DNA of 64,000 bases from Pseudomonas nitroreducens NBRC 12694 (GCF_002091755.1 NZ_BDAI01000002.1:186001-250000); one strand, 5' to 3'. Numbered from the stretch's first letter, positions 17,467 through 26,377 are shown. Made by a program: numbers and translations. The notes: a model not told the origin generated them from the letters alone.

Positions 17467-18903
17467 TCATCTCGATGACTGCTGGCCGACGAAGTAGTAG
17501 TCGCGCTCGCCCACTCGGAAGTGCTGCAGCACGCTCAGTGGCGCCTGTGGCACGGTTTGGCTTTCCAGCAGGGCGATGTGCTCATCCGGCTGGCCGAGGA
17601 AGGTCGTCAGCTCCTCGCTGGTCTGCAGGGCCGGCAGCAGGCTGCGGCTGTAGAACACGCTGGCGCCGGCCAACCGCTCGCTGGGCTGGTACAGCGCCAC
17701 CTGGCGCCCGAGCATCTGGTACTGGCGAATCTGCTCGGTCAGCGGCAGGAAGGATTCCTTCAGATCGGCGCGGGGTTCGACCCATATCGCGTATCCCAGG
17801 TAGCAGGCGGGTACCAGCAACGCCAGGAACACGGAGGCACGGCGCATCCACTGCGAAGCCCGGGCATGCCAGCGCGTCAGCAGGACATGACCGAACTCGG
17901 CGGCGATCACCGCCGCTGCCGGGGCCAGCGCCATCAGGTAGACCAGGCGCTTGCTGGAGGCGAAGCTGAGCAGGGCGAACTGTGCCGCTAGCCACAGGCA
18001 GAAGAACAGCAGGTAGCGGTCCCGCGCCAGGCGTTTGCGCAGGTGCCAGAGCCCGAGGTAGAGCAGGATGTTCCACGGCAGGAAGGCCTGCGGCAGACGC
18101 ACCAGGTAGTAGTAGAAGGGTTCGAAATGCCCGGCTTCGCTGAACGAGCCGCTGAAGCGGCCGACGCTGTTGGTCCAGAGGATTTCCTGCAGGGCTGCAG
18201 GCCCGCCATCGTGATAGAGGAACAACAGCCAGGCCAGCAGCGGCAGCAGGCCCGGCAGTGTCCACAGCAGCGGTCGCAGCCAGGTGGAAACTGCCAGGCG
18301 GCGCCGCGCCAGGCTGTCCCACAGCAGGCAGGCGAAGATCACCACCCCCGGCAACGCCAGGCCCAGTACGCCCTTGCTCAGGGTGGAGAGGGCGATCCCT
18401 GCGGCGAACGCCAGCCAGTGCCCGGTGCGCCCCGGTGGCCTGAGCCAGGCCTGCAGGAAGGACAACAGCGCCAGGGTTACGCCCAGCGTGAGCAGGGCGT
18501 CTTCGCCCACCTGGCGTGCATTGGCCCAGAAACTCGCCAGGGTCATCAGCATCAGCGCGGCGAGTAGCGCGAGCGTCGCCGGTCGGCCGCTGCGCCGGAG
18601 CGCGCCGTAGAGCAGCAGCACGCAGAACAGCCCGGCAAATGCCGAGGCCAGCCGCACGGACAAGGTGGTCGGACCGAACAGTTGGATGGCGGCAACGTCC
18701 AGCCACAGGCTCAATGGTGGCTTTTCCAGGAACGGCTGGCCGTTCAGGCGTGGCGTCACCCAGTCGCGATCCAGGTACATTTCCATCGCGATGCCCGCCA
18801 CCCTGGGTTCGGTGGAGCCCTGCAACTGGTGATTGCCCAGCGCGCAGAAGAACAGCAGGCCGCCCAGCACGAGCAGGAGGAGTAGATGGCGGCGCTGGTT
18901 CAT
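17467..18903 (-). CDS. ArnT-like family 39 glycosyltransferase
   Basis: A 478-residue polytopic membrane protein of the GT39/PMT (ArnT-like) superfamily. The first periplasmic loop has the family signature: GSTEPRVAGIAMEMYLDRDW and LNGQPFLEKPPLSLWLDVAA, with the acidic residues expected to bind catalytic metal and donor. About ten to twelve helices follow, then a periplasmic C-terminal region. ArnT adds aminoarabinose from undecaprenyl phosphate to lipid A; this protein is shorter than ArnT (about 550) and may use another sugar or acceptor. ATG chosen at 18903; an ATG at 18936 is possible. A TTAA direct repeat upstream resembles a PmrA site. Confidence 0.83.
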   Translation of the reverse strand: MNQRRHLLLLLVLGGLLFFCALGNHQLQGSTEPRVAGIAMEMYLDRDWVTPRLNGQPFLEKPPLSLWLDVAAIQLFGPTTLSVRLASAFAGLFCVLLLYGALRRSGRPATLALLAALMLMTLASFWANARQVGEDALLTLGVTLALLSFLQAWLRPPGRTGHWLAFAAGIALSTLSKGVLGLALPGVVIFACLLWDSLARRRLAVSTWLRPLLWTLPGLLPLLAWLLFLYHDGGPAALQEILWTNSVGRFSGSFSEAGHFEPFYYYLVRLPQAFLPWNILLYLGLWHLRKRLARDRYLLFFCLWLAAQFALLSFASSKRLVYLMALAPAAAVIAAEFGHVLLTRWHARASQWMRRASVFLALLVPACYLGYAIWVEPRADLKESFLPLTEQIRQYQMLGRQVALYQPSERLAGASVFYSRSLLPALQTSEELTTFLGQPDEHIALLESQTVPQAPLSVLQHFRVGERDYYFVGQQSSR

Positions 18904-18952
18904 GGCGGATCCCGGGCAGGGGGTTTTAGCCTGCATGTATAGGCGACATTTC

Positions 18953-18969
18953 GTTAACGCGAAATTAAC
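18953..18969 (-). promoter_or_regulatory. TTAA-N7-TTAA direct repeat, PmrA-box-like
   Basis: Read on the minus strand the site is GTTAAT-TTCGC-GTTAAC, two TTAA half-sites with centres 11 bp apart, close to the HTTAAD-N5-HTTAAD pattern reported for P. aeruginosa PmrA. It lies about 50 bp upstream of the ArnT-like start. It also overlaps the inverted repeat ATTTCG/CGAAAT at 18948-18965. Function is inferred. Confidence 0.45.
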
Positions 18970-19020
18970 CTTCTCGGTGCTTCACTGCGACCCTCACCCG
19001 GTACTCCCCTGGGGGTCGCC

Positions 19021-20094
19021 ATGTCCGCTCGCCTGCCTGGTTCCCGCGTTACCCCGGCCCCTCGTTCGCGCCGGCGTTATCTGCTGCTGACTCTGTTCGT
19101 GCTGATCGTCGTGGCCGGATGCCTGGCCGGCTTCATGGTGCTGGTGCCACCGCCGCCCTATACGCCCTTGCTGGGCCAGAACCCCGCACAGGTCACCTTG
19201 CTGGCGCTGGGCGACCAGGGCAGTGGCGACCTGCAGCAATGGCGCGTGGCGGAGGGCATGGAGCGTGTGGCGGAGAGTGATAACGGGGTGAACATGGTCC
19301 TGCTGCTGGGCGACAACTTTTACGGCAAGGCGCTGAGCGGTGTCGACGATCCGGCCTGGCAGCTCAAGTTCGAACGCGTCTACCACGGCCGCTGGCTCAG
19401 CCATGTGCCGTTCTACGCGGTACTGGGCAATCACGACTTCCCGGCCTCCGCCGCCGTCGAACTGGACTACGCCCGGCAGCGCGCGGGCTCCGGCCGCTGG
19501 CAGATGCCTGCTCCCTTCTATACGCGCGATTTCGGCGAGGCAGAGGGGCGCCCGCTGTTACGGGTCGCGTTCCTCGATACCAATGCCGATGCCGCCGGCC
19601 GCCAGCGCCAGGCAGACTTCCTGCAGGCGGCCTTTGCCCGGCCGGGGCCTGCACCATTGTGGAAGATGGTGGTGGCACACCACGCGATCCGCAGCAGTGG
19701 CGGCAAGCACGGCGATGACGACGCGTTGCTGCAGCAGTTGCTGCCGGCGATGCAGCACAGTGGGGTGGATCTCTACCTGTCCGGCCACGAGCACAACCAG
19801 GAGGTGATAGTCCGCCCTGGCGAGCCCGCCTGGCTGGTCTCCGGTGGCGGCGGCCAGACGCTCGACGGCATCAGGCCCGGTGTGCCGGCCGATGGCACCT
19901 TGTTCGCGGTCGAACAGCACGGCTTTGCACGGTTGGCCTTCAGCGCGGACCGACTGCAGCTGGCCTACTACAACCCGCAGGGAGACCGCGAGCAGGGCTT
20001 TCTCTGGGCGCGGGCCTGCCCCTGGCTGGCCCAGGGCTGCCTGAAGCGGGACGACGTTGCCCAGTTGAAGACGAGCACGGCCACTGGCCAGTAG
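19021..20094 (+). CDS. membrane-anchored metallophosphoesterase (purple acid phosphatase-like)
   Basis: A 357-residue protein with one N-terminal membrane anchor (YLLLTLFVLIVVAGCLAGFMVL, about residues 20-41) and a calcineurin-type phosphoesterase domain facing the periplasm. Metal motifs are in order: ALGDQGSGD, LLLGDNFYGK, VLGNHDF, VVAHHAIR and LSGHEHNQE, so both metal sites look complete. The order resembles tartrate-resistant/purple acid phosphatases. It is divergent from the ArnT-like gene with 117 bp between them; the shared region may allow joint control. Confidence 0.85.
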   Translation: MSARLPGSRVTPAPRSRRRYLLLTLFVLIVVAGCLAGFMVLVPPPPYTPLLGQNPAQVTLLALGDQGSGDLQQWRVAEGMERVAESDNGVNMVLLLGDNFYGKALSGVDDPAWQLKFERVYHGRWLSHVPFYAVLGNHDFPASAAVELDYARQRAGSGRWQMPAPFYTRDFGEAEGRPLLRVAFLDTNADAAGRQRQADFLQAAFARPGPAPLWKMVVAHHAIRSSGGKHGDDDALLQQLLPAMQHSGVDLYLSGHEHNQEVIVRPGEPAWLVSGGGGQTLDGIRPGVPADGTLFAVEQHGFARLAFSADRLQLAYYNPQGDREQGFLWARACPWLAQGCLKRDDVAQLKTSTATGQ

Positions 20095-20185
20095 TTGAGC
20101 CATGGGGGTTTTCGCTAGAATCCCGGACTTTTGCGTGCATGGACCGCGCGCGGCCATCAGCGCTTGAGTCCATTAGAGAGCCCCC

Positions 20186-22249
20186 ATGCTTACCGGTAGT
20201 TACGATCCCGCCCTCGTCCTGATCTCGCTGTGCGTCGCCATGCTGGCGTCCTACACCGCCCTGGACCTGGCCGGGCGCATCGCGACTACCCGCGGCTGGC
20301 CGGTGCTGCTGTGGATCGGTGGCGGCGGGGTGGCCATGGGAATCGGCGTGTGGTCGATGCACTTCATCGGCATGCTTGCCTTCAGCCTGCCGATCCCGCT
20401 GGGTTACGACCTCACCCTGACCCTGCTGTCGCTGGCCATCGCCGTACTCAGTTCCGGCTTCGCCCTGGCGCTGGTCAGCCAGGAGCGGCTACCGCTCTGG
20501 CAGCTGATCTGCGGCGCGCTGGCCATGGGCGCCGGGATCAGTTGCATGCACTACCTGGGCATGTACGCAATGCTGATGCAGCCGGGCATCGACTACGACC
20601 CGACGCTGTTCGGGCTCTCTCTGGCGATCGCCGTGGCGGCGTCCGGCGCCGCATTGTGGATCGCCTTCAAGCTGCGGCAGAACACCCCCTATGTGCGCCT
20701 GGCCCGGGGTGGCGCAGCGTTGGTGATGGGCCTGGCGATCGTCGGCATGCACTACACCGGCATGGCCGCGGCGCGCTTTCCCGAGGGCAGCTTCTGCGGC
20801 GCATCCCCCAACGGGCTGAGCAGCGACTGGCTGGCGATGCTGGTCGTCATCGTGACCCTGGCGGTCATTGGCATCGCGCTGCTCACGTCGGTGCTGGATG
20901 CGCGCCTGGAGTCGCGCACGGCACAGCTCACCTCGTCGCTGGCCCAGGCCAACCAGGAGCTGACCCAGCTCGCCCTGCACGACAACCTCACCCGTCTGCC
21001 CAACCGCATCCTGCTGGAAGACCGCGTCGAGCAGATGATCGGCAAGGTCCAGCGCAACGGCGGCTACTTCGCGCTGATGTTCCTCGACCTCGATGGCTTC
21101 AAGCCGGTCAACGATGCGTTCGGCCACCATGTCGGCGACCTGTTGCTCAAGGATGTGGCGTTGCGTCTGTGTGGCAACCTGCGCAGCGACGACACCGTGG
21201 CGCGCATCGGCGGCGATGAATTCGTGATGTTGGTGGCGCTCGCCGAAGCCGAAGACGCGGTGAGCGTCGCCAGCCAGCAGGTCAACCTGCTGGCCCAGCC
21301 GTTCCAGGTGGCCGGGCAGGAGCTGCGCATCGCCGCCAGCATTGGTATCGCGCTCTATCCGGGCGACGGCACCAGCCAGCAGGAGCTGCTGCGCAACGCC
21401 GACGCAGCCATGTACCACGCCAAGGGCAATGGCAAGAACGGCTACAGCTTCTTCGAACAATCGATGAACACCAATGCGCGCAACCACCTGCAGCTGCTGC
21501 ACGACCTGCGCGCCGCCCTGGACCGTCGTGAATTCATCCTGCATTACCAGCCCAAGTTTGCCGCCAGCGGCGAACCCATCGGCGCCGAGGCGCTGCTGCG
21601 CTGGCAGCATCCGCAACGCGGGCTGCTGATGCCCGATACCTTCATCGCCCTGGCCGAACGCACCGGGCTGATCATCCCCATCGGCGACTGGGTGCTCGAC
21701 GAGGCCTGCCGGCAGATGCGCGAGTGGTACCTGCAGGGCCACGAAAGCTGGCGGGTGGCGGTGAACCTCTCGGCCCTGCAGTTCTGCCATGCGGCGCTGG
21801 TGCAATCGGTGGCCGATGCGCTGCAGCGCCATCATTTGCCGGCGCGCTGCCTGACCCTGGAAATCACCGAGACCACGGCGATGCGCGATGCCGATTCCAG
21901 CCTGGAAATCCTCGGCAAGCTGTCGGAGATGGGCGTGGACCTGTCCATCGACGACTTCGGTACCGGCTATTCCAGCCTGCTGTACCTCAAGCGCCTGCCG
22001 GCCAACGAGTTGAAGATCGACCGCGGTTTCGTCCGCGACCTGGAGCAGGACAGCGACGACGCCGCCATCGTCTCGGCCATCGTCGCCCTGGGCCAGGCGC
22101 TGGATTTGCGCATCGTTGCCGAAGGGGTGGAAACCTCCGGCCAGCAGAGCTTCCTCACCCGCCTGGGTTGCGATTCGCTACAGGGCTTCCTGCTCGGCAA
22201 GCCCGTGCCGGCCGAGCAATTCTTCGAGCGTCTCGGCGCTCCGGGCTGA
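20186..22249 (+). CDS. mucR: MHYT-GGDEF-EAL c-di-GMP protein (MucR-like)
   Basis: A 687-residue membrane protein. N-terminal MHYT sensor with seven helices and three motif copies (WSMHFIGM, SCMHYLGM, VGMHYTGM), proposed to bind a metal and sense O2, CO or NO. Then GGDEF with an intact GGDEF at residues 342-346 and an RxxD inhibitory site five residues before it (RSDD). Then EAL with AEALLRW (Glu at 468) and DDFGTGYSSL. Both c-di-GMP synthesis and breakdown are possible. The length and domain order match P. aeruginosa MucR, which feeds c-di-GMP to alginate production and acts in biofilm dispersal. The symbol is by similarity from memory. Confidence 0.88.
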   Translation: MLTGSYDPALVLISLCVAMLASYTALDLAGRIATTRGWPVLLWIGGGGVAMGIGVWSMHFIGMLAFSLPIPLGYDLTLTLLSLAIAVLSSGFALALVSQERLPLWQLICGALAMGAGISCMHYLGMYAMLMQPGIDYDPTLFGLSLAIAVAASGAALWIAFKLRQNTPYVRLARGGAALVMGLAIVGMHYTGMAAARFPEGSFCGASPNGLSSDWLAMLVVIVTLAVIGIALLTSVLDARLESRTAQLTSSLAQANQELTQLALHDNLTRLPNRILLEDRVEQMIGKVQRNGGYFALMFLDLDGFKPVNDAFGHHVGDLLLKDVALRLCGNLRSDDTVARIGGDEFVMLVALAEAEDAVSVASQQVNLLAQPFQVAGQELRIAASIGIALYPGDGTSQQELLRNADAAMYHAKGNGKNGYSFFEQSMNTNARNHLQLLHDLRAALDRREFILHYQPKFAASGEPIGAEALLRWQHPQRGLLMPDTFIALAERTGLIIPIGDWVLDEACRQMREWYLQGHESWRVAVNLSALQFCHAALVQSVADALQRHHLPARCLTLEITETTAMRDADSSLEILGKLSEMGVDLSIDDFGTGYSSLLYLKRLPANELKIDRGFVRDLEQDSDDAAIVSAIVALGQALDLRIVAEGVETSGQQSFLTRLGCDSLQGFLLGKPVPAEQFFERLGAPG

Positions 22250-22254
22250 GTGGC

Positions 22255-23121
22255 TCAGTACTCCGCTGGCAGCGCCGCCAGCTGGGTACACAGATCACGC
22301 AGTTGCTCGCACAGGCGGCGCCCGGCACTGCCCAGTTCCGGGCGGGCGTAGAGTGCCAGCTCCAGCCCCTCGATGGGCGCAAAACCCTCCTCGGCGGTCA
22401 GCACCCGGTGGCCTTCGTGGCGCCCGCGCAGTGGCAACAGGCTGACGCCCATGCCGGCCGCCACCGCGGCTGACAAGCTGGCCAGGCTCGCGCTGCTGTA
22501 ACTGATGCGCCATCGCCGGCCGCTGGCTTCCAGCGCGTGGATCATCTCCTGGCGGTACAGCGCGCCCAGCGGAAATACCACCAGCGGCAACGGGTCGCGC
22601 GCGGCGGCGGGGGTGGCGGCGCTGTCCTGCCAGGCCAGTGGTTCGGGCCAGTGCGCCAGGCAATCGGCATCGGCGCCCCATTGCTTGACCAGCGCCAGGT
22701 CCAACTCGCCGCTGCGGTACTGGCGCAACAGCTCCTGGCTGAGACCGCTGGAGACCTCCAGGCGCAGCCGCGGGCGTTCGGCGCTGAAGGCCGCCAGCAG
22801 CGGCATCATCCGCTCGCCGGCGAAGTCTTCCGGCATCCCCAGGCGCAGCACGCCCTCGCTGTGCTCACTGCTCAGAGCCTCACGGGCCTCCGAGCCCAGT
22901 TCGAGGATGCGCCGCGCATAGCCCAGCAGCCGTTCGCCCTGTTCAGTGGGCAGCACCTGGCGCTGGCTGCGGTCCAGCAGACGACAGTCCAGGCTCTGTT
23001 CAAGGCGCAGGATCTGCTGGCTGACGGTGGACTGGGTGAGGTGCAGCAATTCGGCGGCGCGGGTGAAGTTGCCGGCGTCCACTACCATCACGAAGCTTCG
23101 CAGCAGGTTGGGGTCAAGCAT
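22255..23121 (-). CDS. LysR-family regulator, divergent from ankyrin/deaminase operon
   Basis: A 288-residue LysR protein beginning MLDPNLLRSFVMVVDAGNFT, with helix-turn-helix LLHLTQSTVSQQILRLEQSL and an effector domain from about residue 88. ATG chosen at 23121; a GTG four codons upstream is possible. Only 5 bp separate its stop from the mucR-like stop (convergent). It faces the ankyrin-deaminase-transporter operon, with a perfect T-N11-A dyad between them, so it likely controls that operon. Confidence 0.87.
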   Translation of the reverse strand: MLDPNLLRSFVMVVDAGNFTRAAELLHLTQSTVSQQILRLEQSLDCRLLDRSQRQVLPTEQGERLLGYARRILELGSEAREALSSEHSEGVLRLGMPEDFAGERMMPLLAAFSAERPRLRLEVSSGLSQELLRQYRSGELDLALVKQWGADADCLAHWPEPLAWQDSAATPAAARDPLPLVVFPLGALYRQEMIHALEASGRRWRISYSSASLASLSAAVAAGMGVSLLPLRGRHEGHRVLTAEEGFAPIEGLELALYARPELGSAGRRLCEQLRDLCTQLAALPAEY

Positions 23122-23144
23122 TTGGATTCCCACTGAAACTCATG

Positions 23145-23169
23145 TTTCTATTTAATTTCAGCATAGAAA
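23145..23169. promoter_or_regulatory. LysR-type T-N11-A operator
   Basis: Perfect inverted repeat TTTCTAT - 11 nt - ATAGAAA, which is the textbook LysR T-N11-A dyad. It is 24 bp upstream of the LysR start and about 75 bp upstream of the ankyrin gene start at 23244, the expected position for a shared recognition site. Confidence 0.72.
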
Positions 23170-23243
23170 ATCCCTTTGTCATACTGCGACTGCTCATTAT
23201 CGAGAGTGATTCGAGGCACGACAGCCATCGCGGGGGAGCGCCC

Positions 23244-23879
23244 ATGGACATGCCGACCATCCAGACCGAGGACGTGCACAGCCGTGCCGCCGCGGACGCA
23301 CTGCTGGGCGCCGCCAGCGACGGCCGGGAAGCCGAGGTGGCGACGCTGCTCCAACGCGGTGTGCCAGTGGATGTGACCGACGGGCAGGGCAACACGCCGC
23401 TGCTGCTGGCCACCGCCCAGAACCGCGTGGAAGTCGCGCGGCTGCTGATCGCCACCGGCGCCGACGTCAACCGGCAGAACCGCATCCACGACAGTGCCTA
23501 CCTGCTGGCCGGTGCGGCGGGACGTCTGGATATCCTCCAGCTGACCCTGGCCCACGGCGCCGACCTGCGCAGCACCAACCGCTATGGCGGCACGGCGCTG
23601 ATACCGGCCTGCGAGCGTGGCCATGTGGACGTGGTAGCGACCCTGCTCAAGGCCGGCGTCGACCCCGATCACGTCAACAAGCTGGGCTGGACCGGGTTGC
23701 TCGAAGCCATCCTGCTCAGCGACGGCGGCCCGCGGCACCAGGCCATCGTGAAACAACTCATAGAAGCCGGGGCGAACCTGAACCTGGCCGACAACGACGG
23801 CGTCACGCCGCTGCAACACGCCCGCCAGCGCAACCAGACCACCATCGCCAGGATGCTGGAAGTCGCCGGCGCGCATTGA
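23244..23879 (+). CDS. ankyrin-repeat protein
   Basis: A 211-residue protein made almost wholly of ankyrin repeats, about five units (DGQGNTPLLLATAQNRVEVA; RIHDSAYLLAGAAGRLDIL; RYGGTALIPACERGHVDVV; KLGWTGLLEAI; DNDGVTPLQHARQRNQTTIA). No signal peptide in the chosen form. The ATG at 23244 has GGGGGAG upstream; the frame is open to 23142, but that stretch overlaps the operator. Ankyrin repeats bind proteins. The partner is unknown, but tight linkage to a deaminase and a transporter suggests a role in the same pathway. Confidence 0.85.
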   Translation: MDMPTIQTEDVHSRAAADALLGAASDGREAEVATLLQRGVPVDVTDGQGNTPLLLATAQNRVEVARLLIATGADVNRQNRIHDSAYLLAGAAGRLDILQLTLAHGADLRSTNRYGGTALIPACERGHVDVVATLLKAGVDPDHVNKLGWTGLLEAILLSDGGPRHQAIVKQLIEAGANLNLADNDGVTPLQHARQRNQTTIARMLEVAGAH

Positions 23880-23904
23880 TCGAACCGATTCGCTGGAAAC
23901 TGCC

Positions 23905-24360
23905 ATGTCACACGAAGTCTTCATGCGCGAGGCCCTGCAACTGGCCCGCGACAACATCGAGGCCGGCGGCCGCCCGTTCGGCGCCGTGCTGGTCAAGGAC
24001 GGCCGGGTGATTGCCCGCGCCGCCAACTCCATCCACCTGGATTTCGACCCCACCGCCCATGCCGAGCTGCTGGCGATCCGCCGCGCCTCGGCGGTGCTGG
24101 GCATGTCGCGGCTGGACGGCTGCGTGATCTACGCCAGCGGACACCCTTGCCCCATGTGCCTGGCGGCCATGCACCTGTGTGGCGTGGAAGGCGCGTACTT
24201 CGCCTATTCCAACGACGATGGCGAGCCGTTCGGGCTGTCGACTTCCGCCGTGTACCAGCAGATGACCCAGCCGCCGCAATGGCAGGCGGTGCCGCTGCGG
24301 GCCCTGCGCCCGAGCGGCGAGGAAGGCCTCTACGATCACTGGCAGGAGCTCCGCTCGTGA
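23905..24360 (+). CDS. nucleoside/guanine deaminase-like zinc enzyme
   Basis: A 151-residue enzyme of the cytidine deaminase superfamily. Zinc and proton-shuttle motif HAE (TAHAELLAIR, about residues 52-55) and PCPMCLAAM (about residues 83-91) are intact. Layout and the GRPFGAVLVKDG start resemble guanine deaminase/tRNA-adenosine-deaminase-like proteins; it is most like GuaD-type nucleobase deaminases. It overlaps the next gene by GTGA, so it is coupled to a permease that could bring in or expel the substrate or product. Confidence 0.85.
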   Translation: MSHEVFMREALQLARDNIEAGGRPFGAVLVKDGRVIARAANSIHLDFDPTAHAELLAIRRASAVLGMSRLDGCVIYASGHPCPMCLAAMHLCGVEGAYFAYSNDDGEPFGLSTSAVYQQMTQPPQWQAVPLRALRPSGEEGLYDHWQELRS

Positions 24361-25577
24361 GTCGCAGCATCGCCATGGCGAGCGCGCAGAGCGGCAGCGA
24401 GCAGAACGTGCGCGCCGGCTGGATCGGCTTGCTGGTGATCGTCGCGCTGGGCATCAACCTGCGGCCGATCCTCACCTCCATCGGCCCGCTGCTGGCCGAC
24501 ATCCACGACGCCACCGGCCTGGGCTTCCAGGGCCTGTCGATGCTGACGGTACTGCCAGTGCTGTGCATGGGGCTGTTCGCCCTGGGGCTGCCGTGGGTCG
24601 GCCCGCGCCTGGGCGAGAGCCGGGGCATGGTGCTCGGCCTGCTGGCCATCGGCGCGGCATGCTTCTGGCGGCTGCTGCTGGACAGCGGCTTCGCGCTGAT
24701 CGCCAGCGCGGTGCTGGCGGGCTGCGGCGTGGCGGTGATCCAGGCGTTCGTGCCGGGGGTGATCAAGCGCTGGTTTCCGCACAAGGTGCCGTCCGCCATG
24801 GGTCTCTACTCGGCATCGCTGATGGCTGGCGGCGGTAGCGCCGCAGTCCTGGCACCGGTGGTTTCGGAACACTTCCATCGCTGGCAGGACGGTCTCGGCG
24901 CCTGGCTGCTGCTGGCCATTGTCGGCCTGGTGCTCTGGGCGCTGGCCCGCCCGCGGGAAACGCCGGTGGCGGCGCCGCCCCGGCAGAAGGCGCAGCACTA
25001 TTTCGGCAGCCGTCGCGCCTGGCTGCTGGCGCTGTACTTCGGCCTGATCAATGGCGGCTACACCAGCATGGTGGCCTGGCTGCCGGTGTATTACCGCCAA
25101 CTGGGCTGGACGGCCCAGGCCAGTGGACAGCTGATCGGCCTGATGACCATCTTCCAGGTGATCGCTGCGCTGACCATCCCGTTGCTGATCCGCCGCTCGC
25201 TGGATCGCCGCGGCTGGCTGTGTCTGTGCCTGCTGATTCAACTGGCGGGCTTCATCGGGTTGATCTCGGCGCCGCTGTACCTGCCGGGTATCTGGGTGGC
25301 GATGATCGGCTACGGCCTGGGCGCCTGCTTTGCGCTGAGCCTGACGCTGACCCTGGATCACCTCGCCGATGCCGGCGCGGCCGGTCGGCTGGCGGCCTTC
25401 GTACAGGGCATCGGCTTCATCGTTACCGGCATCGTGCCCTACGTCACCGGTTGGCTGCGTGACAGCACCGGGAGCTTCCAGGCGTCGTGGATCCTGCTGG
25501 CGGTGTCGGTGGTGCTGATGCTGGGCGTGACGTTGCGCTTTTCGCCCAAGGGATACGCGCGGGCAATGCAGCGCTGA
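24357..25577 (+). CDS. CynX/NimT-type MFS transporter
   Basis: A 406-residue, 12-helix major facilitator protein. The opening GINLRPILTSIGPLLADI and the segment VIKRWFPHKVPSAMGLYS are typical of the CynX/NimT (cyanate/2-nitroimidazole) branch. The GTG start at 24357 overlaps the deaminase stop and has a good Shine-Dalgarno (AGGAG, 8-nt spacing). The frame is also open upstream inside the deaminase gene, but that is shadow. Substrate unknown; the context suggests a nucleobase or related heterocycle. A strong terminator follows. Confidence 0.87.
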   Translation: MSRSIAMASAQSGSEQNVRAGWIGLLVIVALGINLRPILTSIGPLLADIHDATGLGFQGLSMLTVLPVLCMGLFALGLPWVGPRLGESRGMVLGLLAIGAACFWRLLLDSGFALIASAVLAGCGVAVIQAFVPGVIKRWFPHKVPSAMGLYSASLMAGGGSAAVLAPVVSEHFHRWQDGLGAWLLLAIVGLVLWALARPRETPVAAPPRQKAQHYFGSRRAWLLALYFGLINGGYTSMVAWLPVYYRQLGWTAQASGQLIGLMTIFQVIAALTIPLLIRRSLDRRGWLCLCLLIQLAGFIGLISAPLYLPGIWVAMIGYGLGACFALSLTLTLDHLADAGAAGRLAAFVQGIGFIVTGIVPYVTGWLRDSTGSFQASWILLAVSVVLMLGVTLRFSPKGYARAMQR

Positions 25578-25593
25578 GGCTGGAAGAAATGGA

Positions 25594-25620
25594 AATGGCG
25601 CCGGAGGGCGCCATTTTTTT
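25594..25620. terminator. intrinsic terminator after MFS gene
   Basis: Stem AATGGCGCC / GGCGCCATT, GGAG loop, followed by seven T. It lies between the convergent genes ending at 25577 and 25628. Confidence 0.92.
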
Positions 25621-25627
25621 GCCTGCG

Positions 25628-25828
25628 TTACACGGAGGTAGCGATGTAGATGCGGTAGGCGATGATCGACAGCATGCTCAGTGTGCCGACCCACATCAGG
25701 AACACACCCACCGGGCGCTGGCGGATGGTGAAGCCGATCCCCAGCATGAACATGCCGAAGACGAGGATGCCGAGGGTGATGAAGAGGGACGTGGGGTCCA
25801 GGGGGATGAAGTGGGCGGTGGCGTCCAT
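25628..25828 (-). CDS. small membrane protein, 66 aa, two helices
   Basis: A short protein with two predicted membrane helices (SLFITLGILVFGMFMLGIGF and VGVFLMWVGTLSMLSIIAY) separated by the basic turn TIRQRPV. ATG has AAGGA upstream. No recognised family. Its position behind a terminator and codon use make it a credible small gene. Confidence 0.62.
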   Translation of the reverse strand: MDATAHFIPLDPTSLFITLGILVFGMFMLGIGFTIRQRPVGVFLMWVGTLSMLSIIAYRIYIATSV

Positions 25829-25946
25829 GGCGAATCCTTGTCTGAAAATTCCGAAATAGAAAGTCTAGGCGAGGGCGAGGGCGAACTCTTTTGATCCCTG
25901 GCAAGTCGCGCTGGATCATAACGGCACGAACCGCTCAGCCCAAGGC

Positions 25947-26141
25947 TCAAGACTGCGCCAGCAGTTGCCCCTTGTTCGTCAGCACCAGTTGCAGGCCGCG
26001 GAACTCAGCCAGCTGCAGGTGCACGAGCCATCTTTTCAGGTCCGGGTGAAAAACGTCGCCGCGCCGCACGCGCCGCAGGAGATCATTCAACTCGTTACCG
26101 CGGCGAGGGGCTGGGATTCTGGTTTCATCGGCGTCGGACAC
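25947..26141 (-). CDS. possible small cytoplasmic protein, 64 aa
   Basis: A short frame reading MSDADETRIPAPRRGNELND, with a basic helical middle (LLRRVRRGDVFHPDLKRWL). It uses a GTG start preceded by AAGGAA at suitable spacing. No recognised family. The upstream 26142-26300 is the most AT-rich part of this neighbourhood and could hold a promoter. Could be real or chance; I lean slightly to real because of the Shine-Dalgarno and codon use. Confidence 0.45.
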   Translation of the reverse strand: MSDADETRIPAPRRGNELNDLLRRVRRGDVFHPDLKRWLVHLQLAEFRGLQLVLTNKGQLLAQS

Positions 26142-26301
26142 TGAGCGGTATTCCTTAAACCTGGCGTCAGTGAATTCTGAATTCGAACGAGCTTCAGCTT
26201 ATTTTCTATTGCTATCAGAAAATACTGATCAGCATCTAAGTATCTGACAGATTCCGGAACCGGGTTGCCAATAGCTAGGAAGCGCCGCTGAAGCATGGCC
26301 A

Positions 26302-26340
26302 TAAAAAAGCCCCGCGGTCCGGAGCGTCAGACCGCAGGGC
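26302..26340 (-). terminator. terminator of the mexEF-oprN operon
   Basis: On the minus strand: stem GCCCTGCGGTC / GACCGCGGGGC with a 10-nt loop, followed by six T. It is 37 bp after the oprN stop. Confidence 0.88.
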
Positions 26341-26377
26341 CAGAACGGTCGAGAAACTCTCGACCGGGGAGGATCGA

